Part shown: positions 39,163 to 53,054 of the stretch, one piece after another | Numbering within the stretch: the first letter of the stretch is position 1 | Layout of the letters: every line of letters starts with the position of its first letter | DNA from: Synanceia verrucosa | Lineage: Eukaryota; Chordata; Actinopteri; Perciformes; Synanceiidae | Assembly: GCA_029721515.1 (NCBI GenBank) | Contig: CM056565.1 | Coordinates: 6,946,742-7,010,741 of the forward strand | DNA length: 64,000 nt | Direction of reading: 5' to 3' | Notes under the pieces: generated by a model | Told to the model about the DNA's origin: nothing | The model's database searches: none | The model's input: the letters and a program-made list of their open reading frames with translations, nothing else | Made by a program: the position numbers and the translations under genes

Positions 39163-42100
39163 TCAGTAGATCTTCATGTTCTTTGGTCCTTGTGGGATAA
39201 TCTGGAAGGTGTTGATGAACATGTACCGAGAGAAAGCGATGTATAGGTAACGAAACCACAGCAGTTGACTACGGTGACAAAACATGGCGTCCTGAGAAGA
39301 AAAGGTGTCAGAGGTTACAGAAACCACAACATAATATTCTATGCAATTAACAGACAATGGTGGTCACAAACAATCTGCTGCTTAACGTAGATTAGCTTGA
39401 TTCAATCCCTGACTCCTCTCTTGCTCCTTTACATATACTACCCTGTAGCCAAAACAGATCTTCCCAACAAACTGTTCTTTTCAAAGCTTACTTTGGCTTG
39501 TCTGTAGCCCCGTGAGTCTACAATAAAGCTGAGGCTCGAGGGCAGCAGCCAGCTGACGGGAAGCTCCAGGAAGGAGATGTACTTCCTGAAGAGGCCAACA
39601 GTCACCAGAGAGAGCAAACAGCAGTCTGGGAGGACAGACAAGAAAGTCAGTTAAATGTGAAATATTCACTGCAGCAGGTGACTGTTAACTGGGCCAGTCT
39701 CTCTGGTTATACAATGCTACTGTTTTATGTGTCATTTGTCTTGTAGTCGTAGGTTGTATGAATTCAGAATGTGAGAATGGCTGGTAGTGCTGACTGAGTG
39801 GGAGTTATGTAGTTAGTATGAGGTGTCAATATTCTCATAATATATCATAGCAAAAGTAGATAACACCCTTGTCATTTGGGGCACAAGAGGCTTAAAGGTG
39901 TTAGAGGTAAGAGGCAGAGAGTGCAGCCAGGTGAAGAGGCTTATTGCAGTCACGTTGGGTCGAATGCTCCCCACCTCCTCTAGAAGCTTCAGTAAAACCT
40001 GTCAAACAGGTGAAATGTAAATGCAAGCTAATATGCGAGCTAGGCACTTCAGGTTGCTCACTGCATGCTAATGGCTGGGCAGGTTAAAGTCCTACAGAAA
40101 AGTGCTTTGGCCTCAGGGCTGAGATGATGATGTCTTTCAGCAGGAGCCATTGAGATCTCCTCTGTGATTAGCTACTCTGGCCTGCTCTGTTTGTTCCTTA
40201 TCACGCCCGTTGTAGCGGCACCGTCTGTCCTACTTTTCCTTTCACGTAGCCATGTGAGCGTCACCATAACACCTTTCAGAAACAACCAGATGTTCAGTGA
40301 CAGTCCACCTGGGTTGAAATTAAACCACAAATTAACATAGCTTTTCATCATACCTGCTAGAGAATAAAGATATAAAGAGACAGATTTTAACATCAGAATG
40401 TGAAACTGAACCATTTGCAACTGATGTTTCTGATACAATCCAACTGGTCTCATGCTGCCACCAGCAGACCAAAATGTATAGAAGAGACACAGGACTCATG
40501 CAGGCCGTTTGAACAGAGGAGGGCGCCGTACATTCACAGAAACTCTAGCAGCCCTTTCCAGGATTCTCTAAAATGTCGACCGAAGAGATGGTGCTACTCA
40601 TTTCTGCCTTGTGTTTGCGACCCAAAGCTTTGTAATTTACACTTTCTTAATGCTACTTATGTTTTCTGGACTGGTGTCATCGTTTTACGTCACATATTTA
40701 GGGGAGAATGTTCCCACTGGGACAACTGGGATTGATTTAACTGTTCAAGAATATTTAATATTAATAACTTCTGTGAGTGACCACTAAATCCAACCTGTGG
40801 TCACAGTGTTTTCAATACCTCTTGAAAGTTTTCTTTGAGGTGCACTTACCGTTGGGTACTTGCCCAGTGGAAGCCAGATGGCTGTAAGGGGAGAAAAAGA
40901 ACAATGTTACCCACTGAAAAAGTCACAGGAAAATGTTGTTATAGTTTTGTTGTTTTGGCCGTACTGATTACAACAGAAATCAATGGCTGTGATGGTTGTA
41001 CTGAGTGCTGGAGGTTTTTCTATATTAATAACAAAACAAAATTCTTCATTTCATGTCCCTCTTTGTGTGAGCACAGTGAAGCTTTCTTCCAAAGCTGCAT
41101 TTCCATATCTTGTAGCCACTGACATGGTTAACAAGTCATTGAGATTTATAGCACAGTGAAACTAATGCACAGTCCCTCTGGGTTCAAGCCTAAAGGGAGA
41201 TGTGATTTGGAGAGGTCACATTTTATCGACAGATCAAGGCATCAATATGGAAAAAAGGTGACACATGTACACTTCATGGTGCAAAACACATTTCTAATAA
41301 GCCAGTAGTCTGATGCAACTTGCTTGATTGGCCTCTCCAAACCAGAACTGCCCTCCCACCTCACCACTTCAGGGACAGGATTTACTGCTGCTCTCTGGGA
41401 GCAGAGCCGAGTGCCTCTGAGGACTCTGTTTGGATGACCTCTCCGCTATGTAACGTACTGATTCTAAAAAACACACTGTGTGTGTGTGTGTGTGTCTTTG
41501 TGGGGAAACATTTGGAAAAGATGGATGTTGATGTGAGACTAAATGTTCTGCATTTTCCTGGACAGTGTTTTATGACTTTGGAGTGGGCTGGTCTCTGCAT
41601 AAGCCACATAATGTCCCCTGAGGATGAAATCTTTAAGATGAGGGAAACAAAAAAAGAAATCTGTTTTTCTGATGGCAGAGCCTGAAGTTCAGCCAGTACC
41701 TGACAGCTTTATGGATGGCTGTGTGATTGGCATGGCCGCTAACTCCACTCCCATCGAAGGTCAACACCTGAAACAACAAAATACCTCATTGTGTGGGTGA
41801 AGAAGCCAGAATCTGGGTATCTAAAAGTGAATTCAAACAAACGAAGGCAAAAACTGTTCTTGGGTTAGTGGAGGGTTTCTGTGTCGTGACTGTTTGGCAG
41901 CTGACAACTGATATTTAAAAGCCTTTTTCTGTGTGCATGCTTGCACACTGGAGGAAGTGAAAAAAAATCAGGTCAAAGGGAAAGAAAGTCTAAGCTCACA
42001 ACCACACACTGGATGTAAGTAGTGAACTTTCTCTCATTCTTGCTTACTTGTACATGGAAAAGCAAAGGAATGGCATGGTGTCAGGCCGAAGAAACAAGTT

Positions 42101-45100
42101 ATTTGATTTAAGAGCTGGAGCATTTTTGCTGCTTCTATTCATTAAAGAGGACATAATTGTCTAGCCTACTTTTTGGTCTTGCTCTGCTGAGCCTGACAGG
42201 ATGGGAGGAGATGATGTTTGTTTGTCTTCTTTGATAACAAAAAGAGCTTAACAAATACAGCACAGACCTCCCTAAAGAACTGTGAGTCAGATCCTCTGAC
42301 TATTTCTGCTGTTGTTGAGACAGACTGGCTAAAATATTTTTTTTTTATTCCAAATTAACCACATTCCCATTAGCTAATAGTGCAGAACTACACTGGGGCA
42401 GATAAGAATCTCTGTGTAAACACTGAATTTGAATCCAAACTTTTTACTGCGGCAGAGACCATTTCCCCTTGTTTTTTTAGGGAGGTTCAAAATACAGTCT
42501 GAGTTGGACAAAAAGAGACACCAGCTGACAGGATTATAATGCAGACCACAGTCAAACTGGGATAACGAGCTAGGGAGCCGTGGTGCCAAAACTTAAAAAC
42601 CAGAAGACAGTGTACACAGATCTTGTACACAGAATGGCAAGCGAAATTGTGAGTTAGCTTCAAACAGGAAATGACAGAAAAATGGCTGCTTTGACAGGCA
42701 AGAACTGAGTGCAGGGCTGAGCATACCATGTTGAAGGAGTGAGCTCTTATGTGCTGCACAATCACAGAAGAGAGCAGTGAGATGCTCCATTCTGCTCTGG
42801 GATCGTCTGGGAGTTTTCTGAAGAAAAAGACCAGGTTACAGTGATATTACAACAGTGTTTTACAGAGAATCAGGAGTGCATTGTGTCTGAATTGCAACCT
42901 CACTGTAATGGATAGTAAATCTACACAACATATCACGCTGACTTTTTTTAGGCTGAGCAGTCCTATTCCTTTCCAAGCACCAAATTTCTGCAATGCGGAC
43001 TTAACCCAGCATGAAAAAGGACTGTTATGGCATGCAAACATGGGGGAGTGCTGCGAAGCCCAGGGGGGTTAAAGGTCGGATGGCGCTGTGCATCATGTTC
43101 GTCTGAAACTACAGCGTGGAGACAACACAGAGCACACACATCAAACATCGCACTTGGCCAGCTAAAGCACTTGGCCTACTAAACAGGCATTGACTCCCCT
43201 TTTGGCACAAATAATAACATATTTTTTCTCAGTTTAGAAAATAAAAAGCATTGCCTATTACGGCTGCTCAACGTCCCCCTTGAAGTAAAAGAGCAACCAG
43301 CCACACAGCAAACCTACTCAAACAGACTCTGATACCAGTTGGGCCAACGCAGTTCATGGAAAAAAAACAAAGTCCGGAGGGCTGAAGTGGAGCGGATCCA
43401 GTTCGTTCACCAGTTATGAGTTCTCTGATTTATGTTCATGATCAAAAACACAACCAACAAAAGAAACTGACACTGCTGCACAACAAACTACTAACCTGTG
43501 GGGATCTTTGGTTTGACAATGATGTGATGTGTTGTTGTGCACTTGGAGGTAGCACATGGGTGATGTGACAGTGCATGCATGCATGTATATTTATATATAA
43601 GTATATAAATAAAGTATAAATAAAGTAGGGGTGGGGGCGTGCCAACAGCCCTCCCCTTTGCTGCTAACAATGAGTCAGGACAGTTGAGACGGTGGAGGGA
43701 AGTGATGGATTAGGCCACAAATCTATTGGCTGCCAGTGATGTGAGGGTCAGGCTTTGGGGCAAGGGGTGGTGTGGTGGAGGGTCGGGGGTTCAGAGATAG
43801 TTTAAAACAGTCTGTCATCGAATGAATGCACTGCTATGACACTTTGATGCCAGTGACATATAATGTGTGTGTTTCGAGGAGCCTGGAAAAATTTGACCTG
43901 AATCTGATTTTAAGTTAAATGCTCTCTCAATTAATAAAACAAAAGCCCAATGTTCTAATTTGTCTGCTTTAGAATTAATGGTGAATAAAATCAAGAAGAG
44001 GATTCTGTGAGAATCTGGCAAAAGTGCATTAACATTAAGTGTTGGCTATACTCTTGCATATGCATTTTTTTCTTCCTCATTTATTATTATTTTTGACATT
44101 TCACCTCAGAGTTTAACAACCGCAGCGAAGAAAAAAGAAAAGAAAAATGAACAAATACATACAAGACACCTGACCTTTCTCAAGCAGGATGCAGTGTCAG
44201 CTTTGCCATGGCAACAGTGCAAAATGTCCTAAAGTAACCTCCCCAGCTCCCCCTTTGTAGCTTTGCATGAGGAGGTCTAATTGCTTGCAGGCATCTGTAT
44301 GCAGTAGTTGAACTTTGGCCCAGTAAAGGGATATGTGTGTGTGTGTGTGTGTGTTGGAGAAGGCTTGTTTAGTCTGGTCACATGGACCACAGGCCTGTGA
44401 AACTGCCAGGCTTCTGTCTACACAGTCAGATTATATATCCTGCTTGGAACGGCTGTGATACCACTGCAAACTGACAGTACGCCCACAGTGTCACACTTGT
44501 AATAAGGTAGTTACAACAGCAGTAACAATACCGACGGACACACTTGTTGTGTCACAGAAACATTTCTGGTTACAGTTTTTTTTTTCCAATATTCACTCAT
44601 GTTAGGGCAGTAAACTGTCATAAAAATAACCACGTAACTAATGCTTTTAGCCATGGAAATAATGCTGTTGGAGTTGTTTTGAAAATGAGTGTGTGGAGAA
44701 AGATCAAACTAATGAGACAAATTGACAGTTTGTGGCAGGCTGCAGGATTTAGTAAATGGGAAAAGTGACTGTTTGACTATGCAGAGGCCACTGTGTGACA
44801 AATGTATCTGGGATAAAAGCACAGCCGGGGGTCAGTGGTCAGGCTGGAATATGTTGCCACCATTTACTGCAGCCTGCCATGTGCTTATAAATTAGCCCGG
44901 GCTATTTTTGGCTCTGATCAATGTGTATTTAAACCTTGAGTAGGGGACATGGTGTTACTGAAGTGTGACCCCTCTCTGCAGAAACTTTGTTTACAACCAT
45001 ACAAAGACAGAAGTTCATTAAAGTAAAAATCTATGTATGTTATCATGAACAGAGACATTTGAAAAAATGAGGGGGTGAGATAGAGAATTGCATCAGTGCA

Positions 45101-46264
45101 GTCTCATTGGTAATGCAATGAAGAAGTGGGAGTGGCTGGATTTGTGCAGTGAGCGGCTATAATGGAGCCCAGGGAGCAGACAGAGGTCAAGCCAGAGCAA
45201 GTGGAGGGGCAGCAGAGCGTGCTCAGATCCCGCTTGATCACAAAGGCCCCAACATGCACTGGGGCCCCAGATACTGTCTACACAGCTGTCCTATTCACTG
45301 AGCATTGAAGAGAAGATCCTATTTTAAAGCAGAATCCATGTGTTATTCCTGGTATTCCATAGGCTATAGTTGTGAGTGAGCAAGCCTCACCCAGATCTAT
45401 CATTCAAAACCCACCACACTACCCCATTAACTCTAGTCTAGGACTGACTGGTAGTTTTGCCCATTTTAACAATATCTTGATGTCTCTCTCCTTGTATTAA
45501 GATAATTAATTTGGTTTAATTTAAAGATTTATGGTGCTGCTGGTGCTGTTGGTGCTGCATATCTTGTCCTGTTAGCACCACCCGTGGATCAGTAGAAAAG
45601 CCTGAAAGCATTGCATGGCCAAATGTCAAAACAAACAAGTTAAATTCAGTCCAACTTAACAGACACAACAAGTGTCAAGGCTGACTTGAGCAGACTTCCT
45701 GGTTTGTGGTCGCATTACAAAGAAATGAAACCCAGCTTGGCAAAAACTCATGGCAAATATTTTGAGCCCACAAAACTCTGAGGATCTGCTCCAGGTTTTG
45801 TTCTTTCATAGCATCACATAAAATATCAATATTTTCATGCAGGTGTGCTTGTTTTGGGCTTGAACTTATCTTGGATGACTTCACTGCAAAACACCAACGA
45901 TCAGTCTGAAGATCATTGCTGCAACTGGTCTACATTCACCTCCAGCAAATACTAGCTCCTTGTCTATTCAAGGTAAACATGAAAGATGGACTAGCCACTA
46001 ACTTTTTACTACATCTTCATTTGTTTCATGTGTACAATACATTAAGTAGCAAATGAACAGGAAAACAGGAAAAGGTCAAGTCAAGGATGTACTTCTACTT
46101 GTACTTGGGCGGAGAAGGTTAAGAGCAAGGCCAACATGTGGCTTGCCGAGAAAAACAGTTTGGAATGACCTACATTAGCAGTGCTCAGAGCACTGCCAAA
46201 ATGTATCCCACTGCCTTTGGCTTTCGGAGGGAGGGAGAAAGAGGGAGGGAGGGAGAGAGAGAGA

Positions 46265-46313
<49 letters not shown>

Positions 46314-48878
46314 ATTAGGTGTTTTGCAACAACGAATACACAGAAAGGGAAAATGGGCTGCTCTCCAGTTCAGCAGAAGTGCAGACAGCACTGACATCAA
46401 AGTTCAGCTATATCCTGTGTGCACAAGCAGATAAATCTGTGAAGTCTGTGTGTGTGTGTGTTTGAAAAGTGAAAACACACACCAACAATGTTCTCTAGGG
46501 CAGACAACCTAGGCAGGCTGCCAGCATATTACTGAGTTCCATGTTGGTGCTAGAGTTCATACAGCTCGCCCAGTGAGCCAACATGTAGAGACTCACATGT
46601 AGGCGGCCTGGAGTTTCTTAGAAACTCAAAACATTTTCAAAGAAAGCTGCAGGGTTGATCAACAGTGGAAAAAAACCCTCTACAACATTACCTTTTACCA
46701 CTACTTTCTCTGTAACTTGACCTTGCCAAAAGCCACGGCCAGGAGACTGAAGGTCTTACAGCTGCGTCAACAACAAAACACAGAAGAAAATGGAAGAAGA
46801 GCAAGTTCCCCAAGAATTTGGCCAAAAATACTGTTTGAAGTTCTATCTCCCAGTTCTGCTGCTCACTGTTTTATAAGTGTATTCTGTAAGTCATTTATGG
46901 CCGTCCTTAATGACACATTTTTATTTACAGTAAAAAAAACAATAGGTAGAATTTATTTGATTCTATAGTATAAGCTGATTTGTTTTTGTTGAGCTGTCAT
47001 GTTCCTGCAATATAGCTGGAATGTGATAGGTAAAATAGTAAGTGGCTTCCTTCATTTCATCATCTGCATCTGAGAAACATATGCTGATATGCTCACAAGT
47101 TTGCCAACACAGGAAACATGTAATTAATCTCAATGGCTGCAAATGAATCAATGAATGACGGAAAGTATTTGGGATGCACCATATTAGCCTACTTAATTTA
47201 GAAGCGAAGGTGAAAAGTCACTCAAATAATAGGAAATTCCCCATAGGGAAAAACTGACTTTGAATATCCATCTTGACTGCTCCGACAGGTTGATAAACAG
47301 CAAACAGCTCTATGCTGCAAACATTACAAGTCAAATCAAATGGCATGAACTAAATTACAAAATAAGTTAGGAAACTAAAAAAATATATTTTAGGTTTGCT
47401 TTAACTAAAAGTCCTTGCTTTATTATACTTTTCTGGGGTGGCTATATAAATACATATATACAACAGCTAGATAAGTTAAGAGGTGAGCCACAGGAAATAA
47501 CTGTGACTGACTCATTTATTTCCTCTGTGACAGACAGAAGTGGTAATACATCAGGCCAGGCTGGATCAGCTCTGTTGTAGTGAGAATGGATGGGTGTGAC
47601 TGATGGACACAGACTCCTGAACTGAGGGCAGCATAAGTATGGTTGGTTCAGAAATATCTGAGCTAACAATTAGCCTCAGCTTTAAAACACAATGAGACTC
47701 ACCAAACAACACAAATTCTTACAAGCCAACACATACTATGTGTTTTTAACATTAAAGCCTAATAACTGAAATATCTGGGATTTGTATGTTGAGTGTTGTG
47801 ACGGACGCTTACTTATGATCTATTATGGTGATTCTGGAGTCTGGTATCCCCAACACGACACAGCTGTTGAGCAGTTCCTGTTTACGTTGAGCTCCTTGAT
47901 TGTAGTAGTTACCTGTACAATGTTTACAGTTCAGATTAGTCTGTAGATGCACTGCAATGAAACACAGTGCTGCACTGATATGATTCATGTTTAAGAGTTT
48001 TTACTTGTACTAAATGCCTTTACTTTCCAAAGATTGCATTTACACTTCAATGCTAGACTAGACTCTGTAAGTCACTTTTTTACCTTACATTCAACTCTTG
48101 CCCTGCAAAAGGCAATGCTGGCTTAACCATCAACCATTTTACAGTAATTGTCAGTAGGGAGTGATTTAAAAATTAAAACAACAGCAAACATCTCCCTGAA
48201 TTCTGATTGTAGGCTGTTAATTATGTGGACACAACCTGGTATGACTTTAAATATTTGTTTTCATTGCTGTATATATTCATATTTACATTACTATATTCGT
48301 ATTTCATCATATTAATTAGCAGTAGCGACAATATTTACATTTAGCTAATGATTAAATGAAGTGCTTCATCAAAACCACTTTAAGACAAGAGAGCAAAAGT
48401 GTCTCTCCTTTAGTCAGATACAGTGGCTCTAATAAATCATGAAGACACTGCACATTTTTATTATGTCAGCTTCATTTCTTTATTCTTACTTTTATGTTTT
48501 GCAAATTGTGTTCTCGCAATACACGTGAGTAAAACATGTAAGCAAGACTAGCTGACGTTGGTTAACAGCGAGTCTCACCATGAATACATATCAGTCTGTA
48601 ACCTTTGTGTTAAACAGCAGTTTACCTTCGGACAAACACAGCAAATGGACGCTGGCCTTTACTTCAACGAGTCGTATAATCGTCGGCGCGAAGAACATAC
48701 ATTCATCATCCGGATGCGCAGTCACAAGCAGAGCCCTGATTTCACTTCCGCCTCTGCGGGTTAAAACGCTCAATAAACGTCTCAGTGAAGCCACCAACGC
48801 TCGCTGATATCGATAGTAAATGCATTTTATCCAAACCAGATAGGACAAAACTGAGAAAACAATCAGGTAAACGCTCAT
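39163..48878 (-). CDS. pigl: N-acetylglucosaminyl-phosphatidylinositol deacetylase, 7 coding exons
   Basis: Exons in gene order: 48878-48626, 47912-47813, 42817-42727, 41767-41700, 40881-40850, 39625-39492, 39291-39163, for 268 residues (human PIGL 252). It removes the acetyl group from GlcNAc-PI, the second step of GPI-anchor synthesis, on the cytoplasmic face of the ER. An N-terminal hydrophobic segment (residues about 4-20) anchors it, followed by the zinc-binding motif TAHPDDE, SEGNYYNQG, the second motif GSGVSGHANH and C-terminal CHRSQLLWFRYLYIAFSRY. The exon ending at 40850 is only 32 bases but keeps frame and encodes HLASTGQVPN, matching the human loop. The gene is convergent with cenpv and divergent from ncor1, the order found in human 17p11.2. 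Confidence 0.94.
42818..47812 (-). other. large pigl intron
   Basis: About 5 kb between the second and third coding exons. It holds a GA microsatellite (46227-46310) and short TG runs (near 44335), and otherwise shows no gene. Frames here, such as 43442-43645 and 47442-47669, lack signatures. Confidence 0.7.
46227..46310 (+). repeat. (GGGA)n/(GA)n simple repeat
   Basis: An AGGGAGGG start followed by about 25 GA units. It lies in the large pigl intron. Confidence 0.97.
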
Positions 48879-49600
48879 TATTTTTGACCGTTACCGTAAA
48901 CAATCCGTGTGAAGACAAAGGTCGTTCATGCATATGGTTCCACGTGTAAAAAATGCATCTATGCAGCCTGTTTGATATATCTAATGGCACGAGGTACGTA
49001 AATAATACGTTATGACTAAAGCCTTTTTAGTCCCACAAGTTTATTTTACTTTGAGTCGCGGTCGCTATCTCAGTGCATTTCAGTTTCGGGGAACTAATAA
49101 ATGAACATGCCGTATAATAATTTATGGGGCATTCAAATAAAGAAAACATTAAAAATGCAATAAATACGTGTTTTCAAAAAGTGAAAATAACAAACACTAG
49201 GAACGTTGTCATGTTTGAGGGGAAGATTTTAGCTGTTACACTGTATTATCCTTACAGGGATATAAAAATTAAAATGGAAAACGTTACATATTGTGAAAAT
49301 ACAGAACAGTCTATTTACTCTCTGAATCTGTTAACACTTATTTGTATTGGGCATTTGTTGAGGATGTTTAAGTCCCTGTGGATTTAACCGAATAGGGATA
49401 ATTTATTTTACCCTTTCAGGACGTCGACCGACAAATGCGGCGCAGCCTTCAGTCTGCTCAGTCGTCCACAGCTCACAACCCGCGGATTTACAACCAACTG
49501 ACGCATATTTCTGCTCAGAGATACCGTTACCTCCCATCGGTATATTTTTTTAAATATGAGGTGAGTAAAAATAGCAAATATGCAGCAAAGAAAATGTCTA
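48879..49600. promoter_or_regulatory. shared upstream region of pigl and ncor1
   Basis: About 700 bases between the pigl start and the possible ncor1 first exon. The two genes are divergent, so a bidirectional promoter is plausible. No TATA is evident. Frames such as 49124-49387 have no signature. Confidence 0.45.
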
Positions 49601-49678
49601 ACTCGCACGCAATTGAAGCGCCCCGGTCTACGATGAAAATCTGCCTTGCAAGATGGCGACGTGGTTGAGAATTCAAAG
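49600..49678 (+). promoter_or_regulatory. possible ncor1 noncoding first exon with YY1-like site
   Basis: GCAAGATGGCGAC at about 49648 resembles a YY1 site placed just downstream of many TATA-less starts, and a good donor (TTCAAAG then GTGAAA) closes an exon at 49678. The next ncor1 exon begins at 52985. Left edge arbitrary. Confidence 0.4.
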
Positions 49679-51639
49679 GTGAAATACAGGCTAAGTTAGC
49701 TAGCTAGCGACTACAACAACAACACCTCAGACGTGGTGTCATTGCACTGAAGTGTTCAAGTAGCATATACTTTTAGGCATACGCTTGTTATTGTGCATTT
49801 TGGTGCATTTCCGGAAAAGTTCTCTGCTGGGGAAATAGACCCATCCCCCAAGATAAGCTACAAATCCAATTGCGTTTATTTGCTAGTATGGTCCTAAAAG
49901 ACAACAATAACAACACACAGCAGCAGTATTTCTCACTGCTGGACCATGTATGAGGCCACGAAGTCCTCCACGCCTGCTGGGCTGCATGCACATCATGGCA
50001 TGCTTTCTAAAAATGTAAGTGTAACTTCACCGTGTGGCGAAAAGAGCTAACTATAACCGCAAGCATTTTTATAACACAATGTAACTGCATGCTTCTACTC
50101 TCAGAATGCCTTGAACCAATTCGAAAAACACAATTTACACATTTTTTTAATAGTTGAAAGGTAATGGTGAGGCAGGGGAACACCCAGGAGTGAATCTTCA
50201 TTATATTTTTACCTAACCTGTTAAAACAGATGGGACAGGCATACCTCTCCAACCGTATTATATGCAAAAGGTCAATTAATCTATTCCCATCATGGATTCT
50301 TTTTGAAACTTATCACAAAAACATGGTTTTATCCATGTTAAACTGGCTGTGGACAGTCAGGTCACTCACCCATGTTGAATCAGCTGAAGTTAAGCATTTT
50401 AATTCTGTCCTATATCTACTTGGTCATCGCCTCAGAGTACAACACAAGTCCCTACTTTTCAAGTATACATTATTTCATTCAGTAATGTTATCAATTTCAG
50501 TGAATTGGCCAATTTTTTTTTTTTTACATCACTCCAACTCAAAATTGATGTCGGAGGACATTAAATCGAGTTTAGAAAATAACTGATATTTTGAGGCAGT
50601 TGTAGTGCTGCTGGCTGCTCTCTGAAAGATAATTTTGAGATTCACATTTGCCTCTTGAATTGGACCATTTGTTCTCAGTTTGACTTAAAGTGCTGTTGAA
50701 AAACAAACTTATCATTCATGTTGAAGAACTGGAGATATTCTTGGTGTTGGCTTTGTGTAGAAAACTTGGAACATAACCTTTGCTCTACTGCTTTTATGGT
50801 TTACAAAGGTGAAAAGATGTTATTCTGAATGCATAATGGGATAATGATGCTTGAGTTTATGGTTAAACAAATCAACAAAACCAGCCACAGACAGCTTTTT
50901 TTTTCTTTACAAGTCACTGTGTTAAGAGACCAGTGATATTTTTAGTATCATTTCTGAAATTGCTGAATCTTGAATTATAGGACCCACCAAACTATGTGGC
51001 CTGCGGATTGAAGTAAAATAATAGTTTCCCACCATGGCTATGGTGGTGATGGTTGTAGCTTTTCCATCCCTGAAGTTAGTATTGTGATGTCTTGGCATGG
51101 TGGCCATGCAGTAAATCTTGCAAACCTAGAATAAAAAAGCTCAAGCCAGCAGAACATGGATTCATATGAGTAAAAACGAGCCAAAAAACTCTTTTATGCC
51201 CATAAACAGTCAGACCAAATTAAAAAAAGAAAAAGTGATGTGTTTGCTCATTACTGCATAGCAATGCTTCCTGTCAGGCCTATCCATATGTTCTGATCCA
51301 AGGCAACATGAATAAAAGCAGCTAAAACAAACAGTTGTCATTCAACAAAGTTTTTGTTAAAAATCAAGTGGAGGATTAGAGACCACACCTTTTTACCACA
51401 GCTGCACAGCAGAAGTTAATTCAAATCCAAGGAATGTTTCTATCAAAAAATATTTAAACTATGAAAAGGCACACCCTGCCAATCCCTTTTAATTAGCAAC
51501 AGATTGTTTGCACAAAAAATATTTGCATATTTCAATTGCATGGCCAATTTTTGTAATTCAGTATTTTCCTTTAAAAAGAGGTACGTTCTTTTGCAAATAT
51601 TATACAAGTACACAGTACTTCCTAAATTGTTGTTTATTG

Positions 51640-52130
51640 CATTTATATAACCAGGTTCGTCTCATAGGGATCAGAAAGCTCCTTTACAACTGAGACCTCA
51701 CCAAAAGGGCAGCGGCATAGTCATATTAAAACAATCAACAACAGATGAAATTGACAACATTAAAACTTACATAGACATGATAGACTGCAACAGTTTCAAC
51801 AGTGTTTTCAACGTAACAAGAGCTGGAAGATGAGTTTGCAATTTATTCCAAGCATTAGGTGCAGAAGACGTAAGCACTTTCTTGCCCGGCTCAGATTGTA
51901 CTTTGGGGACGACAAATTGCACAGCATCTATTGATTGGAGATAGTGACTTCCATGTTTGTTTGTTTAAAGACATGATAAATAGGAAGGCGTAAAACCCAG
52001 AATGGTCCTGTTAGTAAACATGTACCAATGACTGAGGCGTCAGGCACATTAAGATGTCCAGTTAACTCTAGAATAGAGTACACAATGGTGGTGACCACAT
52101 ATTGTAATGAATGTCAGTGCCCCGTGGTAT
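51640..52130 (-). mobile_element. LINE 3'-end fragment
   Basis: On the minus strand a frame with stop-free stretches reads VPKVQSEPGKKVLTSSAPNA then WNKLQ, the usual C-terminal end (PxxWNxLP) of a non-LTR reverse transcriptase. It is followed on the other side by a typical fish LINE tail around 51655. The polymerase core is absent. It lies in the first ncor1 intron. Confidence 0.6.
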
Positions 52131-53054
52131 GCAATATCTATTATATAATATATAATAGCTTGCTGAGACAGTTATCAGAAGCTCAAGTGGTTATTTCAAT
52201 ATATCTGCAGTGTTTTTACAGATATGTTTAACATATCTGAGATCTGTTCAAAGTTCGTTGTCTTCCTTCCCCCCCCCCCGCACTGTGCGTGTGCCGCAGC
52301 CTTGGCATGATTTAGTTTGGCCCAAACTATATCTGAATGTTTCATGGAGGGAATTTCACTCTGTATTTGTAATTATTGTACTTTAATTAACTGTAAAGAA
52401 CAAATGAAACAGTCATTGAATCAGCTTAACTCAGTTATCCATTTTTGGAGAACAGGCCCATTTTTTTAATGTACCTGTTTTTCCAAGAGCATCCTTGCAC
52501 TTTCAGTTTAAAAAGTTTAGATTTAGATTATTGCCCTGGTGATGCAAAGTCAGAGTGGCATATTTCCATATATTTGAGTCTAACCGTGTTCCCTTAACTG
52601 ACAACAAGAGGTGATATCAGGGGGTCTTTAGGAACAAACACAGGCACATTTTAGAAAAATGAAACTGAACTGCTGCACTGACTTCATTGGTCAAATAAGA
52701 TGTGACCAGTGTTTTTTTTTTTCTTTTTTTTCTTGCACACTATAATTAAGATTTGTTCTGCTCCCAGTTGTTGTGACTAGTGTGTACTAACTTGATAGCA
52801 ACCTGATGTTCTTCTCCAGTTCTACTTTGTCTTTTTAAAACAATACTATTGAATGATATGACTGTATGGTGTCATGTAAGGTTTTCGAGATCCTTCCTCA
52901 TGCAGATAAATCTATTTTAGAGGCTTCAGTTTGTCTGAAATGTGACTGTCCAAGAATAAATGTTATGTTTCTGTCTTGGTGCAGGTGGTTCGTGTCTCCA
53001 AACATGGTCTAGCTAAAATCTGAAGCAGCAGCAGCCCACGAGCACTGAGTCAGG

